DNA of 64,000 nt from Pseudomonas sp. Irchel s3b2 (GTDB taxonomy: Bacteria; Pseudomonadota; Gammaproteobacteria; Pseudomonadales; Pseudomonadaceae), in contig NZ_FYEB01000004.1 of NCBI RefSeq assembly GCF_900187445.1, forward strand, positions 310,001 through 374,000, given 5' to 3'. Positions 41,626 through 51,834 of this stretch are shown here, piece by piece; within the stretch, counting starts at the first letter, position 1, and every line of letters starts with the position of its first letter. Position numbers and translations under genes: made by a program. The notes under the pieces were generated by a model. It ran no database searches, was not told the DNA's origin, and saw nothing but the letters and a program-made list of their open reading frames with translations.

Positions 41626-42984
41626 ATGCAAACCCCCACCAAATCCCACCCCCTCTGGCAAACCTACCTCCTATTCCTCGCCCCCATGGTCCTCTCCAAT
41701 TTCCTTCAATCCATGTCCGGCACGATCAACAGCATCTACATCGGCCAAATGCTCGGCACCCAGGCTCTCGCGGCGGTATCGGGCATGTTCCCCATCGTGT
41801 TCTTCTTCATCGCCCTGGTCATCGGCCTCGGCGCGGGCGCTGGGGTGTTGATCGGCCAGGCCTGGGGCGCTCGTGAGCCGCATTTGGTGAAGGCTATCGC
41901 CGGTTCGACGTTGCTGTTGGGGGCGATGATCGGGTTAGTGGCGGCGGTGTTGGGCAGTGTGTTTGCGCGGCCGGCGTTGCAGGGGTTGGGGATGCCGGCG
42001 GATGTGCTGGACGATGCGGTGGCGTATGCGCAGGTGATGATGTGGATCTTGCCGTCGCTGTTGGTGTTTGTGTTGTTTACGCAGTTGCTGCGTGGGGTGA
42101 GCGATACGCTGTCGCCGTTGTTGGCACTGGTGGTGTCGACGTGTGTCGGGCTGGCGCTGACGCCGGCGTTGATTCTCGGGTGGTTGGGGCTGCCGCCGAT
42201 GGGAATTCAGAGTGCGGCGTGGGCGGGGTTGGTGGGTAACTTGTCGGCGATGGGGTGGCTGGCGTGGCGGTTGATTCGCAAGGGGCATCCGTTGGCGCCG
42301 GATCGGGAGATGTTGGCGGCGATGCGGCTGGACATGGAGATCCTCGGCAAGGTGCTGCGCATCGGGCTGCCGACCGGGTTGCAGATGGTAGTGCTGTCGT
42401 TGTCGGAGTTGGTGATTCTGGCACTGGTGAACCAGCACGGTTCTCAGGCGACGGCGGCGTATGGGGCGGTGACGCAGATCGTCAATTACGTGCAGTTCCC
42501 GGCACTGTCGATTGCGATCACGGCGTCGATCCTCGGTGCGCAGGCCATCGGCGCCGGGCGCATCGAGCGCATGGGGCCGATTCTGCGCACGGGGTTGTTG
42601 ATCAATGTGTGCCTGACCGGTGGCCTGGTGGTGTTGGGGTATCTGTTGTCGCACTGGTTGCTGGGGTTGTTTCTCACGGATGATTCTACGCGGGTGATGG
42701 CCGAACACCTGTTGCACATCATGCTCTGGAGCCTGTTGGTGTTTGGCTTTCAGGCGATCATCGGCGGCATCATGCGCGCCAGCGGCACGGTGTTGGTACC
42801 GGTGGCGGTTTCGATCATTTGCGTGGTCGGTGTGCAATTGCCGGTGGCGTATCTGCTGGATGCGCGCTTTGGGCTGCAAGGTGTGTGGATGGCGTTTCCG
42901 GTGGCGTACCTGGGCATGCTGATGCTGCAGACGCTGTATTACAAAATGGTCTGGCAGCATCAGAAGATCGAGCGGTTGGTGTAG
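41626..42984 (+). CDS. MATE-family multidrug efflux transporter
   Basis: 452 residues from ATG 41626 (ACGGAA just upstream; an ATG at 41596 is also in frame but lacks a ribosome site). Twelve hydrophobic helices in two halves, with LAPMVLSNFLQSMSGTINSI at helix 1 and the paired MATE loops. Family members expel cationic drugs in exchange for Na+ or H+. Codon use shows a strong shift to G-ending leucine and valine codons from about 41900 on. No regulator gene is adjacent. Confidence 0.9.
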   Translation: MQTPTKSHPLWQTYLLFLAPMVLSNFLQSMSGTINSIYIGQMLGTQALAAVSGMFPIVFFFIALVIGLGAGAGVLIGQAWGAREPHLVKAIAGSTLLLGAMIGLVAAVLGSVFARPALQGLGMPADVLDDAVAYAQVMMWILPSLLVFVLFTQLLRGVSDTLSPLLALVVSTCVGLALTPALILGWLGLPPMGIQSAAWAGLVGNLSAMGWLAWRLIRKGHPLAPDREMLAAMRLDMEILGKVLRIGLPTGLQMVVLSLSELVILALVNQHGSQATAAYGAVTQIVNYVQFPALSIAITASILGAQAIGAGRIERMGPILRTGLLINVCLTGGLVVLGYLLSHWLLGLFLTDDSTRVMAEHLLHIMLWSLLVFGFQAIIGGIMRASGTVLVPVAVSIICVVGVQLPVAYLLDARFGLQGVWMAFPVAYLGMLMLQTLYYKMVWQHQKIERLV

Positions 42985-43000
42985 GGCCCTCGTTTGAGTA

Positions 43001-43750
43001 TCAAACGCTGCTCTTGAGCCAGGTTTCGAAGCGCGTCGGCCCGACGATGGGGTGTTCTCCCGGCGTCAGCGAGTGGTCATCGATCGGCGCACCGAAGTAG
43101 GGGACCGTGTCGTCCGCTTGGGCCTGGCGCGGGTCGTTGGTGTGTTGCAAAAACAGGCGCACGAATTCCACCAGCGGCCAGCGTTCAGGGCCGGCTACTT
43201 CCAAGGTCTGGTTGCTCGGCGCTTGCACCGCGACTTTCGCCAGCGCCGTCGCGACATCGACCGCGGCAATCGGTTGCAGCTCGGCGGAGGTCAAACGCAC
43301 GGTGTCGCCTTCTTGCACGCCTGAGTACGAAATGGCTCCGATGAATTCGAAAAACTGCGTGGCCCGCAGGATTGTGTAAGGGATGCCTGAGTTTTTGATG
43401 AGTGTTTCCTGCGCCATTTTCGCCCGGAAGTAACCGCTGTCGAGCATGCGCTCGGTGCCCACCACCGACAGGGCGACATGGTGTTTGACGCCTGCGGTTT
43501 TCTCGGCGGCAAGCAGGTTGCGCCCGCTGGTTTCGAAGAACTCGAGCACGGCAGCGTCTTCGAAGGAGGGCGAGTTGGCCACGTCGACCACTACGTCGGC
43601 GCCTTGTAAGGCCTCTTGTAATCCTTCGCCGGTGAGGGCGTTGACGCCGGTGCTCGGTGACGCGGCCAGGACTTCATGCCCCAGGTCTTGCAGGTTTTTG
43701 CACAGGTGTCTGCCGATCAGCCCGGTACCGCCAATGACGACGATTTTCAT
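43001..43750 (-). CDS. NmrA/atypical-SDR NAD(P)-binding oxidoreductase
   Basis: 249 residues beginning MKIVVIGGTGLIGRHLC, with the GGTGLIG dinucleotide-binding loop (residues 8-14), and the NmrA-like pattern VALSVVGTERM and PYTILRATQFFEF. The classical Tyr-x3-Lys is replaced by a YFRAKMAQE arrangement, as in atypical SDRs that act as redox sensors or reductases. Convergent with the MATE gene (16 bp gap). Confidence 0.85.
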   Translation of the reverse strand: MKIVVIGGTGLIGRHLCKNLQDLGHEVLAASPSTGVNALTGEGLQEALQGADVVVDVANSPSFEDAAVLEFFETSGRNLLAAEKTAGVKHHVALSVVGTERMLDSGYFRAKMAQETLIKNSGIPYTILRATQFFEFIGAISYSGVQEGDTVRLTSAELQPIAAVDVATALAKVAVQAPSNQTLEVAGPERWPLVEFVRLFLQHTNDPRQAQADDTVPYFGAPIDDHSLTPGEHPIVGPTRFETWLKSSV

Positions 43751-43954
43751 GTTCAGTCTCCCGATGCGTGCGCAGTGGGTGCAGTGGCTTTAAATCCTGC
43801 AACCATTAAAGACCCGGAATCTGCTGAATGACGGCGGGGCGACGATCGGGTTATCGGAAAGAATGCAGCCCGGTTCACAAAAAGATCAGAAAATTGCACT
43901 GCTGGCAATGTTATATTGCCGGCCTCTGGCCTAATGCCAGTTAAGCCGCTTTTT

Positions 43955-44022
43955 TGTAGGAGCCAGGCTTGCCGGCGAAGGCGTTCTCAAGGACGCCTTC
44001 GCCGGCAAGCCTGGCTCCTACA
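43955..44022. repeat. Perfect 30-bp REP-type hairpin
   Basis: Arms 43955-43984 and 43993-44022 are exact inverted copies (TGTAGGAGCCAGGCTTGCCG, extending to GGCGAAGGCGT) with an 8-nt loop. It is a REP doublet of the GCCAGGCTTGCCGGCGAA type. It lies 65 bp before magA and is the only structure noted in the gap 43751-44087. Confidence 0.85.
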
Positions 44023-44087
44023 GACAGATCAAACACCGCGCCGAGGATCGGGCGCCAGGTTTCGTTATGCATGGCAGGAGGCGTTAC

Positions 44088-44879
44088 ATGCGTTGTGTTC
44101 GTTCACTGCTGATCACGCTGGTCTGCGCCCAGGTGGCATGGGCCGAGCCCACGGCCGAGTTGTCGGAGCCGGTGGGCGGCTGGCGTTATCACGGCCTGCT
44201 GGACCGCAGTGAAAACCCTCGCGTCGCCTATCCCACGCCGCCCATCGACCGGGGCGTGCAGCGCAATCGCACGATGATCGAAGGCCAGCTCAAGGCTCTC
44301 GGCACACTCCGACCGCCGCACAGCCTGGCGGTCAACGGCAATCCCCTGAATTTGTACACCGACGACCAAGGACGTTTTGCCCGGCCGTATGCGTTCGGCG
44401 CCGGGTCCAACAGCGTCGAAGTGCGCAGTTCCGAGGGCAAGTCACTCAAGCGCGTTCAATTCTATGAAGCCAACAACCTGCGCACGCCGGCGCGGATTCG
44501 CGTGGTGCTGGGCTGGGACGATCCCAAGGCTGAACTCGACCTGCACATCATTACCCCCGACGGCCAACATGCGTTCTGGGCTCGCCCGGCGATGAGCAAT
44601 GGCGGCGGGTTGGACCCGGACGGCGTCGATGGCCCCGGGCCGGAGATGTTCACCATGACCGCGCCGATGCATGGCACTTATCTGGTTTACGTGAACTATT
44701 GGGGCAACTTCGGCAGCGGCGGCTATAACTTCGATGAGACCAGCAACCAGAACGAGGTGATCACCTCGCAAATCAATCTGGTGCTCAACGAAAACACCGT
44801 CGACGAAAAACGCGAGACGTTCATCGTGCCCTTGCGGGCAATCGGCGACCTGCTGCTGGTCAAGACTTTCAACTATTAA
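44088..44879 (+). CDS. magA: MagA, DUF2135 periplasmic protein
   Basis: 263 residues from ATG 44088 (AGGAGG 44076-44081). Signal peptide to about AWAEPT, then a DUF2135 domain containing LGWDDPKAELDLHIITPDGQ and a beta-sandwich-like rest ending FIVPLRAIGDLLLVKTFNY. Relatives are E. coli YfaP and P. aeruginosa MagA, the first protein of the magABCDEF operon. MagF at the other end of the operon is a paralogue with the same ending. Probably an accessory of the macroglobulin MagD. Confidence 0.88.
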   Translation: MRCVRSLLITLVCAQVAWAEPTAELSEPVGGWRYHGLLDRSENPRVAYPTPPIDRGVQRNRTMIEGQLKALGTLRPPHSLAVNGNPLNLYTDDQGRFARPYAFGAGSNSVEVRSSEGKSLKRVQFYEANNLRTPARIRVVLGWDDPKAELDLHIITPDGQHAFWARPAMSNGGGLDPDGVDGPGPEMFTMTAPMHGTYLVYVNYWGNFGSGGYNFDETSNQNEVITSQINLVLNENTVDEKRETFIVPLRAIGDLLLVKTFNY

Positions 44880-44914
44880 ACATCCCGCACCACGGATGAA
44901 TTGGGTTTGTGAAC

Positions 44915-46627
44915 ATGAGTGATAAGACTGTTTCCCCGGCCGCCGACACGCCAGCCGCCAAACCTCCTCGTCGCTGGCCGGCGCTGCTGGTCGGGCTGTG
45001 CCTGGTGGCCGGCGTGGCGGGCGGGTTGGGGTGGTTCCTGAACAAACCCAAGGCCCCGCCGGCGGAACTGGCCAGTGACAAACTGGGCATGAGCCGGCCG
45101 GACGGTCTGCTCGAAACCCACTCCCTGAGCCAGCTGCCCAAGGACTTGCTGGCGGTGCCGTTTCTCAAGGAAACCCTGACCGAAGATTTCGTCTTCTATT
45201 ACGAAGCCCACGCCGACCGTCTCGGTTTGATCGGCAGTCTGCGGCGGATCATTTACGAGCATGACCTGAAGTTGCAAGACAGCCTGATCGAGCAACTCTT
45301 CGATCAACCGGCGGATGTGGCGCTGTGGCGCGGGGCGGATGGGCGTCTCAAGGATTTCCTGTTGGTGATGGATCGCGGCGGGCTGGCCAAGGTGCTGGAG
45401 CCGCTTGCGAAAGTGGTGCTGGATGATACGCAGCTGAGCAAACTCAGTGAGGTGAAAGTCGGCGCCGACGCTGTCACGCTTTATCAGCTCAACTACAACG
45501 CCAGCAAGTCATTGGTGTTCGCCTCCCACGGCGACAAACTGGTGGTGCTGTCCAATCCGGCCAAGCTCTACGATCCGGAAAACGGCGCCTCGGAGGATGC
45601 CGGCAGCGTTTCGACCAAAGCCATCGCCGCCTTGCTCAACGGCGACAAACTCTTCCCCGAAGCCTTCGGCCTGCCACCGCGTACGCCCGAGGTGAAACAG
45701 CGTCTCTCGGTCAATTCCAGCGTGCTGGCCATGGGTTACCAGCGCTTCATCCCGAACTTCGCCGGCCTGCGTTTCGACATGGATGACAAGGGTTGGCACA
45801 GCTTCCTCGCCATGGACGAACTGGACAACCAGCCGGACTTCGACTTCAAACCGATCTGGCAAGCCATGCCGATGGGCGCCAGCGCCTGCGTGGCCTTGCC
45901 CCTGGCCGCCGAACAACAGCAACCGCTGCTGGTGAAACTCGGTGCCGAAGAGTCCGTGGCTCAGGCCTTGACCGAACACATGGCCGGTGCGGCCGGCCTG
46001 TGCTGGTACGCCGAGTCGCGGCTGTACACGCCGCTGCTGGTGGCCAGCCTGAATGACGATGACAGCGCCAAACTCGACGGCGACCTGGGCAACCTGTTCG
46101 GCTCGATGGTCGGCGCCTACGAAGGCAAAGTCGCCGATCACGCGTTCCCGGTGGTCGAGAAACAGCAAGGCCAGACCCATCAGTGGCAGCGTCAGGTCAG
46201 CTCCAACTTCGGTCCCTATAAGGCCAAGGATGCCGAGCAACCGGACGCGATCACCGGCAAAGCCTTTATGCGCGTAAGCCTGGCGCGTCACGGTTCGACG
46301 CTGCTGTTTTCCCTCGACGACAAACTGGTCGACAAAGCGCTGGGCACCTTGGACAAACGCTTCCCACCGCTGGCTGACGTACTGCCGAAAGACCTGCTGA
46401 TGCCGATCTATTTCGGTCCGGATTCCATGGCGCAACTGATGCAGCAGGAAACCCTCGACAGCCTGCCGCAAGACATGGAACCGGTGTTTTACAACGCCGC
46501 GCAAACTTACCTGATTCCGAAACTGCGCACCCTCGGCGGCTACGGCAAATACGCCCTGACCTTGCCCAAAGGCAGCGAGCCTGACGGCCATTGGCAGTGG
46601 CTGCCGCTGGAGTGGAAAGCTCTGTGA
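44915..46627 (+). CDS. magB: MagB, DUF2138 inner-membrane-anchored protein
   Basis: 570 residues from ATG 44915 with a Pro-rich cytoplasmic start, one membrane anchor ([19 protein letters not shown], about residues 24-43) and a large periplasmic DUF2138 domain, as in E. coli YfaA. Second gene of the mag operon, 35 bp after magA. Work on the P. aeruginosa system describes MagD as associated with other Mag proteins at the inner membrane; MagB would be a natural anchor (inference). Confidence 0.87.
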   Translation: MSDKTVSPAADTPAAKPPRRWPALLVGLCLVAGVAGGLGWFLNKPKAPPAELASDKLGMSRPDGLLETHSLSQLPKDLLAVPFLKETLTEDFVFYYEAHADRLGLIGSLRRIIYEHDLKLQDSLIEQLFDQPADVALWRGADGRLKDFLLVMDRGGLAKVLEPLAKVVLDDTQLSKLSEVKVGADAVTLYQLNYNASKSLVFASHGDKLVVLSNPAKLYDPENGASEDAGSVSTKAIAALLNGDKLFPEAFGLPPRTPEVKQRLSVNSSVLAMGYQRFIPNFAGLRFDMDDKGWHSFLAMDELDNQPDFDFKPIWQAMPMGASACVALPLAAEQQQPLLVKLGAEESVAQALTEHMAGAAGLCWYAESRLYTPLLVASLNDDDSAKLDGDLGNLFGSMVGAYEGKVADHAFPVVEKQQGQTHQWQRQVSSNFGPYKAKDAEQPDAITGKAFMRVSLARHGSTLLFSLDDKLVDKALGTLDKRFPPLADVLPKDLLMPIYFGPDSMAQLMQQETLDSLPQDMEPVFYNAAQTYLIPKLRTLGGYGKYALTLPKGSEPDGHWQWLPLEWKAL

Positions 46628-47262
46628 CCGCACTCATCCGAGGCCTCGGCCTGCTGGCGTTGCTGCTAGGGACTCGCACCTTTGCCAGCGAAGCCCCGGC
46701 GCTCGACCCGCAGCAATCCCAGGTATTTCGCGCCTGGTTCGTGCGCATCGCCCAGGAACAACTGACCCAAGGCCCGAGCCCGCGCTGGTATCAGCAGGAC
46801 TGCGCCGGGCTGGTGCGGTTCGCCGCCAACGAAGCGCTGAAAGTCCATGACGACAAATGGCTGCGCAGCAATGGCCTGTCCAATCGCTACCTGCCGCCGG
46901 AACTGCAACTGAGCAACGCCCAACGCGGCCTCGCCCAGCAATGGCAGCAGGGCGGCGGCAAGGTCGGGCCCTACGTCAACGCAATCAAACTGATCCAGTT
47001 CAACAGTCATCTGGTCGGTCGCGATCTGGCCCACGCCCGGCCCGGCGACCTGATGTTTTTCGATCAGGGCGACGACCAGCACCTGATGATCTGGATGGGC
47101 CGCTTCATCGCCTATCACACCGGCACCACCACCCCCAATGACAACGGCATGCGCTCCGCAAGCCTGCAACAACTCATGACATGGAAGGACACCCGATGGA
47201 TACCCGACGCAGCCAACCCCAACTTCATCGGCGTCTATCGACTGAACTTCCTCTCCCAATGA
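46624..47262 (+). CDS. magC: MagC, DUF1175 protein with NlpC/P60-like active-site pattern
   Basis: 212 residues from GTG 46624, overlapping the magB stop by 4 bp. Signal peptide, then DUF1175 (E. coli YfaT). The stretch [17 protein letters not shown] (Cys60) and [20 protein letters not shown] (His153) has the order Asp-Cys-small-Gly, Pro-Gly-Asp-hydrophobic, His seen in NlpC/P60 peptidoglycan endopeptidases. If this likeness is real, MagC is a cell-wall hydrolase or a dead relative. Known from family: periplasmic; inference: enzymatic activity. Confidence 0.85.
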   Translation: MTALIRGLGLLALLLGTRTFASEAPALDPQQSQVFRAWFVRIAQEQLTQGPSPRWYQQDCAGLVRFAANEALKVHDDKWLRSNGLSNRYLPPELQLSNAQRGLAQQWQQGGGKVGPYVNAIKLIQFNSHLVGRDLAHARPGDLMFFDQGDDQHLMIWMGRFIAYHTGTTTPNDNGMRSASLQQLMTWKDTRWIPDAANPNFIGVYRLNFLSQ

Positions 47263-50200
47263 TCGGTGCCCGCATGCTGCGCATTTGCTCTCGAATTCCA
47301 CTGCTGCTGGCCCTGCTGGTACCTTTGACCACGGTCAACGCCGAAGACACCGTCGAGCCGAGCGGCTATACGCCGGTGGCCGGTGAGAGTTTCTTCCTGC
47401 TGGCCGACAGCAGTTTCGCCAGTGATGAACAGGCGATGGTTCGCCTCGAAGCGCCGGGCCGGGATTACCGTCGGTTCCGCATGGAACCTTACGGCGGCGC
47501 GGACATTCGCGTGTATCGCATCGACAAGCCGCTGGATTTCCTCAAGCGCCAGAAGAACCTGCACCGCGTAGTCAGTGACGGCCAGTTCAAGGGCGAAGGC
47601 CTGTCGAACACCCTCGCGTATTTGTGGGACAACTGGTACCGCAAATCCCGTCGGGTGATGCAGCGGGCGTTTTCCTACGAGTCGCGTCAACAAGTCACCG
47701 AGGAAGTGCCGGAACTGAAGATGGGCACCGCCATCGCCGCGCCAACGCCTTACGACGCACAACCGCAGTTCGCGTTGATTCCAGGCCTGCCGGTGGTCAG
47801 TCAATTCCGTTATCCGCTGTGGCAAGCCAAACCGATCCAGCCGCCTAAGGGCGTGAACCTGGCCGGTTCTTCCAGCGAATTCGTCAGTGTCTCGCCGGGC
47901 AACGTGTACATTCCGTTGGGCAACCTGAAACCGGGCCTGTATCTGGTGGAAGCGCTGATCGGCAAGTACCGCGCGACCACCATGGTCTTCGTCTCCAACA
48001 CCGTGGCCGTGAGCAAGATTGCCGGCGATGAATTGCTGGTGTGGGCTGCGCGCAAACACGAGGGCAGTTCGGTGCCCAAGGTCAATGTGCTGTGGACCGA
48101 CGGCCTGGGCGTGATGAGCAGCGGCGCGACTGACGCCGATGGTTTGCTGCGACTGAAACACGTCAGCCCGGAGCGTTCGTTCGTGATCGGCGAGGACGAA
48201 GAGGGCGGGGTGTTCGTCTCCGAGAATTTCTATTACGACAGCGAAATCTACGACACCAAACTTTATGCATTCACCGACCGGCCGCTGTATCGGCCGGGGG
48301 ATTGGGTGTCGCTGAAAATCGTCGGCCGCGAGTTCAAGAATGCGCGGGATTCCGTGGCGCCGGCCGCTGCCGACGTTAATGTGACTGTGCTAGATGCCAC
48401 TGGCACTGCATTGCAGTCGCTGGCGCTGAAGCTCGATTCCAAGGCCGGCACTCAGGGCCGTTTCCAGTTGCCGGACAACGCGGTGGCGGGCGGTTATGAG
48501 CTGCGTTTCAGCTACAAGGATCAGGCCTACAGCAGTGCCTTCCGTGTCGCTGAATACATCAAGCCGCACTTCGAAATTTCCCTGAACCTGGCCAAGCAGG
48601 ATTACCGCACCGGCGAACCGGTGAAGGGCAGTCTGGTGTTGTTGTACCCGGACGGCAAACCGGTGGCCAACGCCAAGGTAAGCCTGAGCCTGCGCGCCCA
48701 ACAATTGTCGATGGTCGATAACGAACTGCAGTACCTCGGGCAATTCCCGGTGGAGCTGACCAGTGCCGAATTGACTACCGACGCCAAGGGCAACGCAAGC
48801 CTCGATCTGCCCGCCGCCGAGAAACCGAGCCGCTACATGCTCACCGTGTTCGCCAGCGATGGCGCGGCGTATCGGGTCAAGACCACCAAGGAAATCCTCA
48901 TCGATCGCGGCGCCGCCAGTTTCCGCTTGAGCGCGCCGCAGCGGTTCAGCGCGGTGGGCGGCAAGGTTGCATTCAGCTACGTCAATGAAGGTGGCAGCGA
49001 GCAGAGCAAAGCGGTCAACCCGAGCAGCTACAGCTGGGTGCGACTCGAAGATCAAACCACTGGCGAAGGTAAACTCGCCGCCAAAGATAAAGGCTTCACC
49101 CTGGCCTTTGACCGTCCGGGCACTTACAACCTGACGCTGAAAGATGACCATGGCCGCGTACTTGGCGCGACCGGTCATTCGGTCACTGGCGACGGCGTCA
49201 AAGCCGTGCCCGGCACCGTGGAAATCGTCCTCGACAAACCTGAGTACAAGGCGGGCGACGAAGCCCTCGCGTTGATCACTTTCCCCGAGCCGATCATCGA
49301 TGCGCTGTTGTCGCTTGAGCGCGACAAGGTCGAGGCCACCGCGCTGCTGTCCAAGGGCAGCGACTGGCTGAAGATGGAAAAACTCAGCGACACCCAATAC
49401 CGCGCGCGCATTCTGGTGAAGGACAACTTCGCGCCGAATCTGACCTTCTCCGTGCTTTACACCAAGGGTGGTCAGTACAGTTTCCAGAACGCCGGCATCA
49501 AGGTGATCGCGCCGCAAATCGACGTGGCCATCACCACTGACAAAGAGGCGTATCAGCCGGGCGATACCGTGTCGGTTGACCTGACCACGCAGTTCGCCGG
49601 CAAGCCGATTCCGGCGCACCTGACGGTCAGCGTGGTCGATGAAATGGTCTACGCGCTGCAACCGGAAGTCGCGCCGACCATCGATCAGTTCTTCTATCAC
49701 CCGCGCCGCAATAACGTGCGCACCAGCGCCAGTTTGTCGTTCATCAGCTACGACGTCGCATTGCCGGGCAGCCCAGGCGCACCGGGTAAAGCCAATCGCA
49801 GCGAGCGTGGCGTGAAAGTGTTGGAGCGGCCGCGTCGCGAAGACGTCGACACCGCTGCGTGGCAGCCCGAATTGATCACCGACGCCAATGGCAAAACCCG
49901 CTTCACCTTCAAAATGCCGGACTCCTTGACCCGCTGGCGCATCACCGCCCGAGCCATCGCCGATGACGGCCAGGTCGGGCAGAAGAAGCAATTTGTTCGC
50001 TCGGAAAAACCGCTGTACCTGAAGTGGAGCGGCCCGACCCGATTCCGCACGGGCGACAAACCGGATCTCGGTGTGTTCGCTTTCAGTCAGGCCGAGCAAT
50101 CGGTCAAGGCTGAGCTGGTGGTTCATTACGCGGGCGCCGAGCAACGTGTGCCGGTCACGTTGAACAACGGCATCAACTACATCGCACTGCCAGCGTTCAC

Positions 50201-51833
50201 AGTGGCCAATGGCGAGTGGACCGCCGAGCTGGTGCAGGACGGCAAAACAGCTGATGCCCTGGCGGTGCGCCTGACCGCGACCGGCGAAGGCTGGCAGGTG
50301 ACGCAAAGCCAAAGTCTGGACGTGGTCAGCGGTGATACACCGCTGACCTTGCCGGCAGACGCCACGGATATTCGCCTGCGTCTGGATGACAGTCCGCAAG
50401 CGCTGTTCCGTTCGGCGCTTGATGATTTGCTGAGCTATCCGTACGGCGGTGTCGAACAGACGGCCAGCCGTTTGCTGCCGCTGAGCATCGCTTATCCGAC
50501 CTTGTCGTCGAACCCGCAGATCCGCGATCGCTTGCGTTTGATCATGCAGAACAGCCGCCTGCGCTTGGTGCAAATGGCCGGCCCGTCGGCGAGCTTCACT
50601 TGGTGGGGCTATGACGGTGAGCCGGACGCGTTCCTCACTGCTTACGCCTATTACGCCGACTGGCACGCCAGTAAAGCGCTGGAACTGAGCCTGCCGCCGG
50701 AGCATTGGCAGCGGGTGCTGGAGGTGTACGCCAAGCAGGCGCAGAACACGCCGCTGTTGCAGCGTGCGCTGATTCTGTCGTTCGCCAAACAGATGCAGTT
50801 GCCGGTGAACACGCTGCTCAGCGGTTTGATCGACGACCTGGTGAAAGCCGGCGAAGGCCATGCGGCGAGCATGATGGACGATGGCGCAGAGAGCCTGGTC
50901 ATGAGCGATCCGGATTCGGCGTTGGGGCTGGCCAGCGCTCGAGTGCTGACCGCCTCGTTGGCGCGTCAGGCCAAGGTCAATCTGCCGTCGGCGTTCAATG
51001 GTCAATTGGAGGCTGCGCAACAACAAGTCGCCGTCAGTTCTCAACCGTTTGTCGAAGCGCTGAACCTGTCGCTGCAAGCTTTCGATCAGGCGCATGCGCA
51101 AGCATTGTTGCAACGCCTGTTGCCGCAGCAATCGACCCTGGAGCGCGCCTTGGCGCTGACCTGGCTGCAACGCAGCATCGAACAGGCATCGCCCACTATC
51201 GCACTGGCGCCGGGTGAAGGCTGGAAGAAGAAGTACGGTGATACCGGTGAGATGTATTGGACGTGGCAGGGCGCTTCGCCTGTGCCGGCAGTGTTGTCGC
51301 TGACCGGGGAGCAAGAGCGTCCGCTGCGTGCCGCGTTGAGCTTCCAGAGCAAGCAACCGCCAGTGAGCCCGATGGCGGTGACCATCACCCGTCGGCTGTC
51401 GCGTCTGGTGCCGGGTGACGAAGCGTTCGAATTCAAACTCGAAGCCGTCGGCAGCAAACCGTTGTCCAGCGACAGCCTGTACCTGGACGAAATAATCATC
51501 ACCAGCAAGGCTGCGAAACCGCTGCGCTACGGCATGCTCGAAGTGCCGCTGCCACCGGGCGCGGACGTCGAGCGCACCACGTGGGGCATCAAGTTGATGG
51601 GCAAGGCCGGCACTGAGCCGACCGCGCTGGAGAAGGCTCGTTTCGAACCGGGGCAAATGGCTTACGCGATCCCGGTGGACGCCTTGAGCGGTGAATTGCG
51701 CCTGCGTCATCTGGTGCGCTTCTCGCAAAAAGGTCAGTTCAGCCTGCCACCGGTGCGTTTCACTCAGGTCTACGCACCGCAGAACCAGGCTCAGGAACAG
51801 AAACCGGCGCTCGGTCAGGTCACGGTTCACTGA
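47259..51833 (+). CDS. magD: MagD, bacterial alpha-2-macroglobulin without thioester
   Basis: 1524 residues from ATG 47259, whose ATGA overlaps the magC stop; another ATG is at 47274. Signal peptide (cut near TVNAED), a chain of macroglobulin (MG) domains, a bait-like middle region and an alpha-alpha toroid. The thioester motif CxEQ of E. coli YfhM-type proteins reads GVEQ here (Gly1064-Gln1067), so no covalent trap can form, as described for MagD of P. aeruginosa and YfaS of E. coli. It is thought to inhibit or trap proteases in the periplasm; no lipobox is seen. Confidence 0.92.
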   Translation: MIGARMLRICSRIPLLLALLVPLTTVNAEDTVEPSGYTPVAGESFFLLADSSFASDEQAMVRLEAPGRDYRRFRMEPYGGADIRVYRIDKPLDFLKRQKNLHRVVSDGQFKGEGLSNTLAYLWDNWYRKSRRVMQRAFSYESRQQVTEEVPELKMGTAIAAPTPYDAQPQFALIPGLPVVSQFRYPLWQAKPIQPPKGVNLAGSSSEFVSVSPGNVYIPLGNLKPGLYLVEALIGKYRATTMVFVSNTVAVSKIAGDELLVWAARKHEGSSVPKVNVLWTDGLGVMSSGATDADGLLRLKHVSPERSFVIGEDEEGGVFVSENFYYDSEIYDTKLYAFTDRPLYRPGDWVSLKIVGREFKNARDSVAPAAADVNVTVLDATGTALQSLALKLDSKAGTQGRFQLPDNAVAGGYELRFSYKDQAYSSAFRVAEYIKPHFEISLNLAKQDYRTGEPVKGSLVLLYPDGKPVANAKVSLSLRAQQLSMVDNELQYLGQFPVELTSAELTTDAKGNASLDLPAAEKPSRYMLTVFASDGAAYRVKTTKEILIDRGAASFRLSAPQRFSAVGGKVAFSYVNEGGSEQSKAVNPSSYSWVRLEDQTTGEGKLAAKDKGFTLAFDRPGTYNLTLKDDHGRVLGATGHSVTGDGVKAVPGTVEIVLDKPEYKAGDEALALITFPEPIIDALLSLERDKVEATALLSKGSDWLKMEKLSDTQYRARILVKDNFAPNLTFSVLYTKGGQYSFQNAGIKVIAPQIDVAITTDKEAYQPGDTVSVDLTTQFAGKPIPAHLTVSVVDEMVYALQPEVAPTIDQFFYHPRRNNVRTSASLSFISYDVALPGSPGAPGKANRSERGVKVLERPRREDVDTAAWQPELITDANGKTRFTFKMPDSLTRWRITARAIADDGQVGQKKQFVRSEKPLYLKWSGPTRFRTGDKPDLGVFAFSQAEQSVKAELVVHYAGAEQRVPVTLNNGINYIALPAFTVANGEWTAELVQDGKTADALAVRLTATGEGWQVTQSQSLDVVSGDTPLTLPADATDIRLRLDDSPQALFRSALDDLLSYPYGGVEQTASRLLPLSIAYPTLSSNPQIRDRLRLIMQNSRLRLVQMAGPSASFTWWGYDGEPDAFLTAYAYYADWHASKALELSLPPEHWQRVLEVYAKQAQNTPLLQRALILSFAKQMQLPVNTLLSGLIDDLVKAGEGHAASMMDDGAESLVMSDPDSALGLASARVLTASLARQAKVNLPSAFNGQLEAAQQQVAVSSQPFVEALNLSLQAFDQAHAQALLQRLLPQQSTLERALALTWLQRSIEQASPTIALAPGEGWKKKYGDTGEMYWTWQGASPVPAVLSLTGEQERPLRAALSFQSKQPPVSPMAVTITRRLSRLVPGDEAFEFKLEAVGSKPLSSDSLYLDEIIITSKAAKPLRYGMLEVPLPPGADVERTTWGIKLMGKAGTEPTALEKARFEPGQMAYAIPVDALSGELRLRHLVRFSQKGQFSLPPVRFTQVYAPQNQAQEQKPALGQVTVH

Positions 51834-51834
51834 C

